DNA of 44,445 nucleotides, taken from assembly GCA_028292405.1 (NCBI GenBank), contig JAQGMJ010000025.1, positions 1 through 44,445 on the forward strand, read 5' to 3'. Both the position numbers and the translations under genes were made by a program. This document shows, piece by piece, positions 24,420 to 32,664 of the stretch. Source of the stretch: Betaproteobacteria bacterium (GTDB taxonomy: Bacteria; Pseudomonadota; Gammaproteobacteria; Burkholderiales; JAEUOS01). Under the pieces are notes generated by a model. That model was not told the DNA's origin, ran no database searches, and saw only the letters and a program-made list of their open reading frames with translations. Numbering within the stretch: the stretch's first letter is position 1; every line of letters begins with the position of its first letter.

Positions 24420-24439
24420 TGCGGCGCGGCCGCGCCGCA
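24420..24439 (+). terminator. GC-rich 20-bp palindrome after the coiled-coil gene
   Basis: A perfect uninterrupted palindrome begins two bases after the stop. It has the strength of a terminator stem but almost no loop and no T-run, so intrinsic termination is uncertain. It marks the likely end of the long operon. Confidence 0.4.
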
Positions 24440-24621
24440 TTCGCCCATCGCGTATAGAAAATTAACAAACCGGTCATGGGTTGGTTACGCGGGGAGGCAA
24501 GAATCGACCAATACCGCGCACTGGCAGGCTTTGCCGCAGGAGCGGATCGCACGCGCCCGCCATTCATCGGGCGCCCGCGTCGGGAAGCGCATCGGCGCGA
24601 TCCGCTTATTGGAGAAGAAAC

Positions 24622-26478
24622 TTGGGCGCTTCCGCTTCAGATCACGACACACCGCCTCCCCCGGAAGACGCCGCACAGCCTGACCCCGAGCATGTGATCA
24701 ACACCGGCATCGCCAACATCCCGCCGATTCATGCCGTGTTCCAGCCCATCGTCCGCACGGCAAGCGGCCTGCTGGAAGGCTACGAGGCCCTGACGCGCGG
24801 ACCGGCCGGCTCGCCGATGCGCAGCCCGAACGCAATCTTCGCCGCCGCGCGCGAAGCCGGCGAGGCGGTGAAGATGGAACTCATGGCGATGGAGCTGGCC
24901 GCCCGTACCTTTGCCGACCTCGGCCTGCCGGGCCGCCTGTTCCTCAACATTTCGCCGCTGTCCTTCGTCGAGCGTTCGCAGGACATCCTCGACGTCGCCC
25001 GGCGTCTGCGCGGTACCGGCCTGCGCCCGGAACGGATTGTCATCGAGTTCACCGAAGGGGACCGGATTCACGACCACGAGAAAATGCGCTGGTCGGTGAT
25101 GGGCTTTCGTTCCCTCGGCTTCCAGATCGCGCTGGACGATCTCGGCGAAGGGTTCGCCAGTTTGCGCATGTGGAAGGAACTGGAACCGGAGATCGTCAAG
25201 ATCGACCAGCACTTTGTGCGCGACATCGACACCGATCCCTGGAAGCGGCAGTTCCTGCGCGCGGTGCAGGACATCGCGACGGTGGCGCAAACGCAGATGG
25301 TGGCCGAAGGGATCGAGACGGAGGCCGAATACAAGGTGGTGCAGGACCTGAAATTCCACTTCGCCCAAGGCTATTTCATCGCCCGCCCGTCGGCACGCCC
25401 GGCCCCGGTGACAGGCGCGCTGGTGACCGGCATGGGGCGCGGCATCCAGCTTTACCCGGAAATCTCCGGGGTGGGCGACTCGGGCACCACGGCCTATCAG
25501 CTGGCGGTGCGGGTCGAGCCCGCGGCGCCGGAACAGACCGGCCAGCAGATCTACCAGCGCTTCGTCGAAGACGCGACGCTGCATGCGGTGCCGGTGGTCA
25601 AGGACCGCAAGCCGATCGGGCTGATCTCCCGCTACGGCCTGATCGACCGTTTCGCCCGGCCGTTTCGCCGCGAACTCTACGGCCACAAGTCATGCGTCGG
25701 GCTGATGAACCCGGCGCCGCTGATCGTCGAATACAACGTCAGCCTGCAGGAGATCGGCCAGCGCCTGACCGCCAGCAGCAGCGGCTACGACATCGCCGAC
25801 GGCTTCATCATCACCCAGGACGGTCTGTACGTCGGCGTCAGCACCGGCCAGGGCTTCCTGCGCGAACTCACCGAACTCCAGATACGCACCGCCCGCTACG
25901 CCAATCCGCTCACCCTGCTGCCGGGCAACGTGCCGATCACCCTGCATATCCAGCGCCTGCTGGAGGCGCGGCTGGACTTCCGGGTATGCCACGTCGACCT
26001 CGACTATTTCAAGCCGTTCAACGACCTCTACGGATACCAGCGCGGCGATGAAATGCTGCAGATGGTCGCCAAGGTATTGCTCAACACCGCCGATCGCGGC
26101 TGCGACCTGGTCGGGCACATCGGCGGCGACGACTACATCGTGATCTTCCAGAGCGCCGACTGGACCGAGCGCGTCCAGGCGGCGCTGGCGCAATTCCAGA
26201 CCGAGCGGCTGGCGCTATTCGCGCCCGATGACATCGCGCGCGGCGGATTCAACTCGATTGACCGGCGCGGCCAGCCTCAATCCTTTCCACTGACCGCGCT
26301 ATCGGTGGGCGGAGTCGAGGTGCCGGGCGGAACGCAGGCGACCCAGCACGAGATTTCCGCGCGCGCCGGAGAGGCCAAGGCGCAGGCGAAAAAGGAAGTG
26401 GGCAGCAGCCTGTTCGTCGACCGGCGCGGCTGGGGCCAGAAGCCGCCGGCCAAAGACGCCGCGCCGATGCCCGGGTAA
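24622..26478 (+). CDS. EAL-CBS-GGDEF cyclic-di-GMP enzyme
   Basis: A 618-residue protein if started at the TTG at 24622, preceded by GGAGAAG seven bases upstream; a GTG at 24694 is the alternative. About 25-270 is an EAL domain with YEALTRG (E55), FLNISP, IEFTEGD, DDLGEG, VKIDQHFV, AEGIETEAE and QGYFIARP, so the metal and catalytic residues look intact, although DDFG is DDLG. About 290-420 resembles a CBS pair (LHAVPVVKDRKPIGLISR, YDIADGFIITQDG). About 430-600 is a GGDEF domain (HVDLDYFKPFNDLYGY) whose signature is GGDDY at 501-505, a deviation that may lower cyclase activity. I infer mainly phosphodiesterase output. No membrane helix is seen, so it is cytosolic. Control of the nearby adhesin genes by c-di-GMP is a reasonable but unproven idea. 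Confidence 0.88.
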   Translation: MGASASDHDTPPPPEDAAQPDPEHVINTGIANIPPIHAVFQPIVRTASGLLEGYEALTRGPAGSPMRSPNAIFAAAREAGEAVKMELMAMELAARTFADLGLPGRLFLNISPLSFVERSQDILDVARRLRGTGLRPERIVIEFTEGDRIHDHEKMRWSVMGFRSLGFQIALDDLGEGFASLRMWKELEPEIVKIDQHFVRDIDTDPWKRQFLRAVQDIATVAQTQMVAEGIETEAEYKVVQDLKFHFAQGYFIARPSARPAPVTGALVTGMGRGIQLYPEISGVGDSGTTAYQLAVRVEPAAPEQTGQQIYQRFVEDATLHAVPVVKDRKPIGLISRYGLIDRFARPFRRELYGHKSCVGLMNPAPLIVEYNVSLQEIGQRLTASSSGYDIADGFIITQDGLYVGVSTGQGFLRELTELQIRTARYANPLTLLPGNVPITLHIQRLLEARLDFRVCHVDLDYFKPFNDLYGYQRGDEMLQMVAKVLLNTADRGCDLVGHIGGDDYIVIFQSADWTERVQAALAQFQTERLALFAPDDIARGGFNSIDRRGQPQSFPLTALSVGGVEVPGGTQATQHEISARAGEAKAQAKKEVGSSLFVDRRGWGQKPPAKDAAPMPG

Positions 26479-26479
26479 G

Positions 26480-26496
26480 CGCCGGCTGCGCCGGCC
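26480..26496 (+). terminator. Hairpin GCCGGC-TGC-GCCGGC after the EAL-GGDEF gene
   Basis: A 6-bp GC-only stem with a 3-base loop just after the stop, followed by a short pyrimidine stretch without a T-run. It is a possible weak terminator in the convergent gap to the protease gene. Confidence 0.35.
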
Positions 26497-26513
26497 TTCT
26501 GTGCTTGGGCCGA

Positions 26514-27488
26514 TCAGTGCGGCGGCGCGGCGGCATGATCGCCGCTGATGACTTGCAGGATCCAGTCGCGGTACGCGTATATGATCTGCCCGCCCGCGCC
26601 GGTGCCGAAGCGGCCCGTGGAGGTCATGCCGCCGGGGAAGAACCTGACGAAGGTATTGATTCCGGCGATTTTCCAGGCGCCGTGCTCCTTGACGAAGGCC
26701 GGGCTGCCCGAGTCTCCGCTGGCGAACGTCGTTTCGAGCGCGTTGCCCAGGGTCTTGCCGCCGAGAAAATTGCTGCTGCCGGGCTCGCCGTCGAAATCGA
26801 AAAGAAAAATCTCGTTCTCGCCGCTGCCCTCGTCGTCGGGCACAAAGGCGTCGGCGCGATTCTGCCCGGTCCGCTTGACCGTCGGGTCCCGGTCTATGGA
26901 TATGCCGGTGCTGCCGTTGCCGCTGGCGCCGTATCCGACCATGGTGAGGACCGTGCCCTGCGCCATCGGCGAGGCTGCAAGTCCGTAAATCGGCACGCCC
27001 GCCGGCGCCTCGCTCGCCAGTTCGAGCACCGCGACATCGTCATTGAGATTGGGCGTGTTGAAACCGACGAAGCCGGGATGCTTGTACACATGGACCACTG
27101 GAATGCGCCGTGACAACTCGCCACCCAGGTTCAGGTTGAACATGACGTTCGAGGGAGCAGGGTCGACGGGGACCGCATGCGCCGCGGTGAGGACATAGCG
27201 CCTGCCGATCAGCGCGCCCGAATAGGTGCCACCGCCGTAGGTGATGCTGCCGACGCCGGCCCACGGAGAGTCCGGCCGGTTTGCATCGACCCGCGCCGCC
27301 GGGGTATCCGGATAGGCGCCGGCCAATAGCGCAAAGGCAGGAGTGCACAGGCCGGCCAGAAGCAGAAAAACGGCGCCGGGCAGATGCCGATGGTAGGGAA
27401 ATGGGCGCAAGGGGAAGTACGGGAGGCGGGCAGGTGTGGGCGGGACCCGACAACCTACGTCTTGAATATTTCGCCTGCATGACGCCAT
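26514..27488 (-). CDS. Secreted trypsin-like serine protease
   Basis: A 324-residue S1-family protease as read from the ATG at 27488. The export signal is the hydrophobic run HLPGAVFLLLAGLCTPAFA (about 35-53), so the true start may lie internally: the first 30 residues are unusual for a signal peptide and no clear Shine-Dalgarno precedes the ATG. The catalytic triad is visible: VLTAAHAV (H104), NDDVAVLEL (D151) and SGDSGSPAF (S260). YGGGTYSGALIGRRY is the usual entry into the fold. A PEP-CTERM anchor is absent. It is probably a periplasmic or secreted protease of unknown target. It stands alone, convergent with the EAL-GGDEF gene. Confidence 0.85.
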   Translation of the reverse strand: MASCRRNIQDVGCRVPPTPARLPYFPLRPFPYHRHLPGAVFLLLAGLCTPAFALLAGAYPDTPAARVDANRPDSPWAGVGSITYGGGTYSGALIGRRYVLTAAHAVPVDPAPSNVMFNLNLGGELSRRIPVVHVYKHPGFVGFNTPNLNDDVAVLELASEAPAGVPIYGLAASPMAQGTVLTMVGYGASGNGSTGISIDRDPTVKRTGQNRADAFVPDDEGSGENEIFLFDFDGEPGSSNFLGGKTLGNALETTFASGDSGSPAFVKEHGAWKIAGINTFVRFFPGGMTSTGRFGTGAGGQIIYAYRDWILQVISGDHAAAPPH

Positions 27489-27683
27489 CCATAGTCCGCC
27501 TGTCCTATGCGCAGGGGCGGGCGATTAACGCGCGGGACATGTGCGGCTGCCAACATGCGGAGCCGTCGGGGAGCCGACCGGCCGGGCCGCCGCCGCGGTT
27601 GACGCAACACGGCGGCCGCGGATCGACGGCGGGCAGGTTGCCTCGTACCAACAGATTGCCGTCCAGCGAAGAGGACCTCCAAA

Positions 27684-28343
27684 TTGATTTCTCCCCAGGT
27701 TCTTGCCTACGCGGGACCGTTTTTTTGTTATCTGCTTTTTCTCGTTGTGCGGTCTCTGATCGGCGCCGGCGAGGGCATCGAGGTGCGCTGGATCTACGGC
27801 GTCCAGGTGGCCATGGTGGCGATCCTGCTGATCGGCTTTCGGGACTACTACACCGAGTTGCGCAATTCCTGGCCGCGGTGGCGGGTCTGGGCCTGGTCGG
27901 TGGTGTGCGGCATCTTCGTCTTCGCCATCTGGATCAGGCTCGATCAGCCGTGGATGAAGCTGGGCGACGCGCCCGGCTATTCGCCCTTGCGCGCGGATGG
28001 AACCGCGGACCCCTTGCTGGCCGGCATGCGCATCTGCGGCGCGACCTTCATCGTTCCCGTGATGGAGGAGCTTTTCTGGCGCTCCTTCGTGATGCGCTGG
28101 ATGATCGACCATGATTTCCGCAGCGTCAACCCGCGCAGGATCACCTGGCTGGCGCTGCTGGCGGTCTCGCTGGTGTTCGGCCTGGAACATGACTTGTGGT
28201 TCGCCGGCCTGCTGGCGGGCCTGGCCTATGGCTACCTGTATATCCGCAGCGGTTCCATCTGGGCGCCGATCTGCGCCCACGCGGTGACCAACGGGCTGCT
28301 GGGTATCTGGGTGCTGGCCTACGCGCGCTGGGAGTTCTGGTAG
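27684..28343 (+). CDS. CAAX prenyl protease-related membrane protease (PEP-CTERM type)
   Basis: A 219-residue multi-spanning membrane protein. The CPBP/CAAX glutamic protease motifs are intact: EE-x-x-x-R at 128-133 (VMEELFWRSF), His in FGLEHD (H169) and a second His in ICAHAVTN (H199). Around six to seven hydrophobic helices surround them. A subfamily of these proteases is found in species with exosortase/PEP-CTERM sorting, and the next gene, EpsL, belongs to the same system, so that subfamily is my assignment. It might process sorted proteins or their anchors, but the substrate is not known. The start is TTG at 27684, with GAGGACC about seven bases upstream. It ends four bases before the next start. 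Confidence 0.85.
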   Translation: MISPQVLAYAGPFFCYLLFLVVRSLIGAGEGIEVRWIYGVQVAMVAILLIGFRDYYTELRNSWPRWRVWAWSVVCGIFVFAIWIRLDQPWMKLGDAPGYSPLRADGTADPLLAGMRICGATFIVPVMEELFWRSFVMRWMIDHDFRSVNPRRITWLALLAVSLVFGLEHDLWFAGLLAGLAYGYLYIRSGSIWAPICAHAVTNGLLGIWVLAYARWEFW

Positions 28344-28347
28344 ATCC

Positions 28348-29583
28348 ATGCGCGAGAAAAAACGGATCAGGGCCGGCGGCCGGGCTTGGGCGCGGGCCGG
28401 CATGCTGTTGCTGGGCTGCACGCTCGCGCCGGCGGCGGCGGCGCGCGACGGCAATGTGTTTACGCCTTACGGCTCGCTTTCCCTGACGATGGACGACAAC
28501 CTGTTCCGCCTGCCGGCGAATCTGGACGTGGCCACCGTCAGCGGTAAAAGCCAGCGCGGCGACCTGATCACTTCCACCCAGGAAGGCGTTCGCGGCGACC
28601 GCTTCTTCGGTAGGCAAAGACTGTCGTTCGACGCCAGCCTGAACCAGGCGCGCTACCGCACCTACGACTATCTGAACGCCGATCTGGTCAATGCCTCGGG
28701 CACCTGGGCCTGGCAGTTCGGCAATGATCTGCATGGGGAGGTCGGCAGCGAATACCTGCAGATGCTTACCGGGTTTGCCGACATCCGTTCCGCCGAGCGC
28801 AATATCACCGATACCCGCAACGACCGGGTGACGATCGACTACAGCCTGCATCCGGCCGTGCATCTGGTCGGCGGGCTCTACCAGACGGTGCAGGACAACA
28901 GCGCCGCCTCGCGCAAGGGTGGAGACTTCACCACCCAAAGCGTAGACGCGGGTGCCAGTTTCATGCCGTCCTCGGGCAACCACGTGACGCTGCGGGCGCG
29001 CAAGACACGGGCCGAATATCCGGTGATACAGCCGTTTTTCGGCGTGCCGGTCTCAAACAATTTCGATGAAAGCGCACTCGGCGCCGAAGGCTTATGGCAG
29101 ATCAGCGGAAAGTCGCAACTGAGCGGGCTCCTGGCCTACACGCGCCGGCACTACGGCGACCTCTCGCAGCGCGACTATAACGGCCCGACGGGAAACATCT
29201 ACTGGGGATACCAGGCCAGCGGCAAGACCACGCTGTCCCTCGCGGCGAAACGCGAGATCGGTGCCTACTTCGACGTCACCAACAATTACATTCTCACCGA
29301 CTCGGTGACCTTCACCTCTACCTACCAGGCGACCGCCAAGACGCAGCTGCAGACCCGGCTGGACCACAGGACGCGCAGCTTTCTAGGCGACCCCGGCTTC
29401 ATACTCTCCAACGCGCCGCGCCGCGTCGACCGCACCAACAGCGTGGGCCTGACGCTGAACTATGACGTCGCCTGGCCGCTGCGCGTCACCGCCAGCCTGC
29501 AGCGCGAGCTGCGTGCCTCGAACACGCCCGGATTCGACTACGCCGACAGTTCCGCGACCCTGGCGCTTCAGTTGACCTGGTGA
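28348..29583 (+). CDS. epsL: EpsL-type outer-membrane beta-barrel protein (exopolysaccharide/PEP-CTERM locus)
   Basis: A 411-residue protein with an export signal (LLLGCTLAPAAAARDG; the Cys could also be a lipobox-like coincidence). The mature part runs NVFTPYGSLSLTMDDNLFRL, then repeated amphipathic strands (RQRLSFDASLNQARYRTYDYLN, GEVGSEYLQML, ATLALQLTW) typical of the EpsL family of barrels linked to exosortase B polysaccharide loci. In that family it is thought to aid polysaccharide export through the outer membrane. It lies four bases after the CAAX protease gene, so the two are probably one operon. Its last 16 bases overlap the end of the opposing DsbC-like gene. No other eps polysaccharide gene is adjacent. 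Confidence 0.8.
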   Translation: MREKKRIRAGGRAWARAGMLLLGCTLAPAAAARDGNVFTPYGSLSLTMDDNLFRLPANLDVATVSGKSQRGDLITSTQEGVRGDRFFGRQRLSFDASLNQARYRTYDYLNADLVNASGTWAWQFGNDLHGEVGSEYLQMLTGFADIRSAERNITDTRNDRVTIDYSLHPAVHLVGGLYQTVQDNSAASRKGGDFTTQSVDAGASFMPSSGNHVTLRARKTRAEYPVIQPFFGVPVSNNFDESALGAEGLWQISGKSQLSGLLAYTRRHYGDLSQRDYNGPTGNIYWGYQASGKTTLSLAAKREIGAYFDVTNNYILTDSVTFTSTYQATAKTQLQTRLDHRTRSFLGDPGFILSNAPRRVDRTNSVGLTLNYDVAWPLRVTASLQRELRASNTPGFDYADSSATLALQLTW

Positions 29584-30356
29584 GGGGGCTGTTTTTCCGC
29601 CACGGCCAGCGCGCGCTCCAGATCCTCCCCGGTCGGTGCGCCGGCCAGGCGCTGCCCGTTGGACAGCACCAGCGTCGGCGTCGCCTGCACGCCGATCCGC
29701 TCGCCCAGGGCGTGATTGCTCAGCAGCGGCGTCTCGCAGGTGCCCGGGTTGGCCGCCATCTTGCCCTTGAGCATCCAGTCGTTCCAGGCCTGCGCGCGGT
29801 CGCCCGCGCACCAGAGCGACCTTGCCTTGACCACCGAATCCTCCGAGAGGATCGGGTACAGGAATACGTAGACGGTGGTGTCCTTCAGCCCGGTCCGGGT
29901 ATGCTCCAGCGCCTTGCAATAGGGGCAATTCGGGTCGGAGAAATAGGCGACCTTGCGGCTGCCGTTTCCGCTCACCATCTTGATCGCGTTCTGCAGCGGC
30001 AACTCGTCGAACTTGACCGCGGTCAGCTCGCCGATGCGGGTTTCGGTCAGGTTCTCCAGGGTCTTGCCGTCCAGCACCGGGCCGGCGAAGATGTAAGTGA
30101 CCGCCGCATCGGTATATAGCAGGTTCTGGCCGACGCGCACTTCGTAAAAATCGAAGTAGGGGGACTTGCTCACCGCATCGATCCGCCGGCCCTTGAGCAG
30201 GCGTGAGGCCAGCTTGTCGCGGATCGCCGCTTCCGGGGTGCCCGGCTTCGGGCCGGGATCGGAAGAGGTGTGTTGGGCCCATGCCGGGCCGGCAAGGAAC
30301 AGGACGGCCGTCAAGGCAAGGGCTGTCGCGAAGGCGGGAAAGGTTGGACGTGTCAT
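29568..30356 (-). CDS. DsbC-like periplasmic disulfide isomerase
   Basis: A 262-residue protein. The ATG at 30356 is chosen because it gives a clean signal peptide (MTRPTFPAFATALALTAVLF, cut at AWA-Q); a longer frame upstream adds 42 residues without export features. About 35-105 is the N-terminal dimerisation domain (SPYFDFYEVRVGQNLLYTD), and 115-255 a thioredoxin fold with CPYC (C144, C147) in YFSDPNCPYCKAL and the cis-Pro loop VQATPTLVLSNG. Two more Cys (SLWCAGD, NPGTCE) match the second disulfide of DsbC. It would rearrange wrong disulfides in periplasmic proteins; the Cys-rich PstS-like protein is one possible client. It overlaps EpsL tail to tail by 16 bases. Confidence 0.85.
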   Translation of the reverse strand: MTRPTFPAFATALALTAVLFLAGPAWAQHTSSDPGPKPGTPEAAIRDKLASRLLKGRRIDAVSKSPYFDFYEVRVGQNLLYTDAAVTYIFAGPVLDGKTLENLTETRIGELTAVKFDELPLQNAIKMVSGNGSRKVAYFSDPNCPYCKALEHTRTGLKDTTVYVFLYPILSEDSVVKARSLWCAGDRAQAWNDWMLKGKMAANPGTCETPLLSNHALGERIGVQATPTLVLSNGQRLAGAPTGEDLERALAVAEKQPPHQVN

Positions 30357-30610
30357 TTCAGGCTCGGTGATCCGTTGCCCGGTGGTGCGTGGCGCCCGGG
30401 TACGCGCGTATTCGGAAAACAAGCGGCTTGGGCCGGCCGGCGGCAGTGCTTTCGCGGTGACTGCGCCGAAGATGCCGTCCACATGCGAATTATCCGGGGG
30501 GATTTCTACGCTTGGATACGTCCGGAATCGGTGCGCATAGGCCGAACAGACCAGCCACGCCGTGCCAGCCGCATACGGGGCATTTGAGGCGACGCTGAGC
30601 TGCTGGTAAA

Positions 30611-31060
30611 GTGCGGCCGGTGAAAAAACCGTTTTCCCTGTTTGCCTGCCTGTATCTGTGCGCCGTGCACGCGGCCGCTCCTGCCGGCGCGCCCGCCAAA
30701 TTGAGCCTGTTGTGTACCGGCTGGCTGCCGGCCTACACCGCCTGGGAGAAGCCGCAGGTGCCCGCGGCGGGGCAGGATGCGCAATTGCAAGTGGAGATCG
30801 ACCGCGCCGCGGGCACGATAGCCACCACGCTGGCAGCCACCGGCCCGCTGACGGCGCCGCTGGAAGTCAGCGACCGCTATTACGCGGGCACTTCGGCGCT
30901 CGGGCGGGTGCTGTTCAATCGCGATCTCGACGCCGTCGAAATCAGCATCAACCGGGTGACCGGCGAGGCGCGTCTGAACTACATGGTCGGCGAGAGTGGC
31001 TACCCGGCTTTTACCGGCAACTGCATACGCCGCACTTCGATGCGTATGTCATCTGAATAA
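30611..31060 (+). CDS. Small exported protein of unknown function
   Basis: Up to 149 residues from the GTG at 30611; a second GTG at 30620 gives 146 and is equally possible, and neither has a good Shine-Dalgarno. The N-terminus (KKPFSLFACLYLCAVHAAA) is a signal peptide, cut at about residue 24. The mature part contains LSLLCTGWLPAYTAWEK, a YYAGTSALGRVLFNRDLDAVEISINRVTGEARLNY stretch suggestive of a small beta-barrel or lipocalin-like fold, and a Cys pair (LLC, NCIRR). I do not recognise a family. The 254-base gap before it (30357-30610) shows no gene. Confidence 0.65.
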   Translation: MRPVKKPFSLFACLYLCAVHAAAPAGAPAKLSLLCTGWLPAYTAWEKPQVPAAGQDAQLQVEIDRAAGTIATTLAATGPLTAPLEVSDRYYAGTSALGRVLFNRDLDAVEISINRVTGEARLNYMVGESGYPAFTGNCIRRTSMRMSSE

Positions 31061-31121
31061 GCATGATTGTCTCTACATGGTCTGCTAATATGCCCGCAAG
31101 CGCACGGCCTAGACCACAGGC

Positions 31122-31631
31122 ATGGATGCCGCGGCCTGCGGCAACTATGCGGACATGATTCCTCCCACCTCCCAGTCTTTCGATTCGACCACCGGTGTTG
31201 CCCCCTCCGGGAACGATACCGCGCCTTCGATCGCCATACCCGGCCAGATATTCCGGCCCGGCACCCGCGTGGTGGTCGCCGAGGACGATCGCGTCAGCCA
31301 GGCGGTGCTGACCATGATCCTGCAGAAGTTCGGCCTCGACGTGCACGTGGCGTGCGACGGCATGCGCGCCCTGGAACTGATCCGCGAGGTGAGGCCGTCC
31401 CTGGTGATGATGGATATGCAAATGCCGCGGATGGACGGCGCCGAAACCATCCGCGCGCTGCGCGACGATGTGGCGGCGCCGCAGCCGCCGGTGGTGGTGC
31501 TTTCCGCCAACCGCCTGAGTCAGGCGCAGATCGACGAGCTGGGCCTGCTGGGCGTGATCGATTTCCTGCTCAAGCCGGTCAATCGCACCCGCTTGCATGG
31601 TGTGCTCAGCCAGGTGCTGCCGCTGGCCTGA
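31122..31631 (+). CDS. Single-domain response regulator (receiver only)
   Basis: A 169-residue protein from the ATG at 31122; an ATG at 31155 would remove 11 residues of unstructured leader. About 48-165 is a receiver domain: VVVAEDDRVSQ (D55/D56), the phospho-acceptor D98 in LVMMDMQMPRMDG, Ser128 in VVVLSANR and K151 in FLLKPVN, all in canonical positions. No output domain follows, so it works through a partner, as a CheY-like or phosphorelay protein. The N-terminal 45 residues are Ser/Thr/Pro-rich. No histidine kinase gene is adjacent. It could serve the c-di-GMP or surface pathways nearby, but the sequence does not show this. Confidence 0.88.
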   Translation: MDAAACGNYADMIPPTSQSFDSTTGVAPSGNDTAPSIAIPGQIFRPGTRVVVAEDDRVSQAVLTMILQKFGLDVHVACDGMRALELIREVRPSLVMMDMQMPRMDGAETIRALRDDVAAPQPPVVVLSANRLSQAQIDELGLLGVIDFLLKPVNRTRLHGVLSQVLPLA

Positions 31632-31661
31632 AAAAAGAAGCCTCCGCGAAGCCCGGCGGGT

Positions 31662-31829
31662 TCAGACCGCGCCGGCAAGCCACGCCACGCCGTAAGACAC
31701 CGCCAGCGCCAGGGTGAAGACCAGCACGTTGCGCGTCATTCCGGCGGGAATGTCCATTGCTTCGAGCCGGCGCTTGATGAAAAAGCTGGCGGCGAAAAAC
31801 GCGAGGGTGGAGAGAATGAGCGCGAGCAT
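31662..31829 (-). CDS. Small two-helix membrane protein
   Basis: A 55-residue frame (start MLALILSTLAFFAASFFIKR, end YGVAWLAGAV), too short for many gene finders. It has a hydrophobic helix at 2-18, a basic/acidic hinge (KRRLEAMDIPAGMTRN) and a second helix at about 35-53, the pattern of small inner-membrane proteins of conserved unknown type. It lies on the minus strand between the receiver gene and the paralogous pair, with its own space on both sides. Its function is unknown. Confidence 0.6.
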   Translation of the reverse strand: MLALILSTLAFFAASFFIKRRLEAMDIPAGMTRNVLVFTLALAVSYGVAWLAGAV

Positions 31830-31872
31830 GGCCGTAAGTCCGGCGCCATCTTAAGCGCTTTTTGCGCAACGC

Positions 31873-31916
31873 AAAAAAATCGGCGGTGGAAAACGGAGAG
31901 AGTGTCTTCCACCGCC
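31873..31916 (-). terminator. Intrinsic terminator of the Fur-type operon
   Basis: On the minus strand GGCGGTGGAA and TTCCACCGCC form a perfect 10-bp stem around a 15-base loop, followed within two bases by seven T residues. It lies 100 bases past the stop of the second paralogous gene. Confidence 0.8.
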
Positions 31917-32015
31917 TGAAGGAATCCCGCTGGCGCATGGCTGCGGGAAACATCCGCCCTGGACTCTGGCAGGGAGAATTCCGTGGCGGGCGCGGTGCGC
32001 CCGCCGGCATAAGGC

Positions 32016-32321
32016 TTAGTGCGTGTTGCGCTTGAGGCCGAAAATGCCGCTGCCGCCGGCAGCGGAGCGCGACGCCGGCAGCATGTCGTGCAGTGCCACT
32101 TCCCATTGTTCGACCAGCCGGGCGCAGGTGTCGCGCAACAGCGGCGCGACGTCGTCGCGCTCGGCGAGGATGCGCAAATGCTTCAGGATCACGTGTGCCA
32201 GCTTGGGGCAGCCGCCGTTGCAGCCATAGGACGACATCAGGTAAAGCGCGGCGCTGACGATCACCTCGGGCTTGCCGGCCTCGAGTTGCGGCAACAGGGT
32301 TTCGGCTGACAGCAGGGACAT
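32016..32321 (-). CDS. Small Cys-containing protein, paralogue of the next upstream gene
   Basis: A 101-residue protein without signal peptide or membrane helix. The core LYLMSSYGCNGGCPKLAHV, followed by ILKHLRILAERDDV and a C-terminal helix, aligns with its neighbour at 32341-32664: both share L-x-LMS, an NGG(G)C element, LA-x-x-(I/V) and an HL/NL-x-(I/V)L run. The family is unknown to me. The shared His/Cys-rich element suggests metal binding, and the operon promoter carries a Fur box, so a role in iron or metal handling is inferred. It starts 19 bases after its paralogue ends, with GGAG ahead of the ATG. Confidence 0.72.
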   Translation of the reverse strand: MSLLSAETLLPQLEAGKPEVIVSAALYLMSSYGCNGGCPKLAHVILKHLRILAERDDVAPLLRDTCARLVEQWEVALHDMLPASRSAAGGSGIFGLKRNTH

Positions 32322-32340
32322 TGCGCTTTTCTCCGTGGGT

Positions 32341-32664
32341 TCAATGCAGGGTGTTGCGGTCGGCGGCAGGATGCGTCAGCGCGGCGTCTTCGGCCTGGGC
32401 CTTGGGTTCGCCGTGGTTCTGCGCGCAGGCGCGGGCGCATTCGTTGCACCAGTGGGCGCGCAGGTTCAGGCCGGTGCGGCGGAATTCGTCGGAAAATTCC
32501 GGACGATTCGACAGCACCGTAAGGTTGTGGATCACCTTTTGCGCCAGGTGCATGCAGCCGCCGCCGTTGAGAAAGGCGCTCATCAGGCACAGCGTGCCGG
32601 CCAGCACCGGCTCGGGATCGGTGATCGGGCCGTAGACCAGTTGTTTCGGAGATTCCGGTTTCAT
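32341..32664 (-). CDS. Small Cys-rich protein, first gene of the Fur-type operon
   Basis: A 107-residue protein starting at the ATG at 32664, where AAGGA lies about eight bases upstream; a GTG two codons earlier sits too close to that site. Residues 25-60 contain LCLMSAFLNGGGCMHLAQKV, clearly related to the downstream neighbour. The second half adds HWCNECARACAQNH, a C-x2-C-x3-C cluster with flanking His that the paralogue lacks. That cluster could bind a metal or an Fe-S cluster. It has no export signal and the function is unknown. Its promoter, about 190 bases upstream, has a Fur-type operator between its -35 and -10. Confidence 0.72.
   Translation of the reverse strand: MKPESPKQLVYGPITDPEPVLAGTLCLMSAFLNGGGCMHLAQKVIHNLTVLSNRPEFSDEFRRTGLNLRAHWCNECARACAQNHGEPKAQAEDAALTHPAADRNTLH

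Noticed and set aside
30490..30699. Minus-strand frame with KCPVCGWHG, resembling a zinc ribbon
   Set aside because: Only one CPxC half is present, the frame overlaps the signal peptide of the plus-strand gene at 30611, and the rest has no protein-like features.
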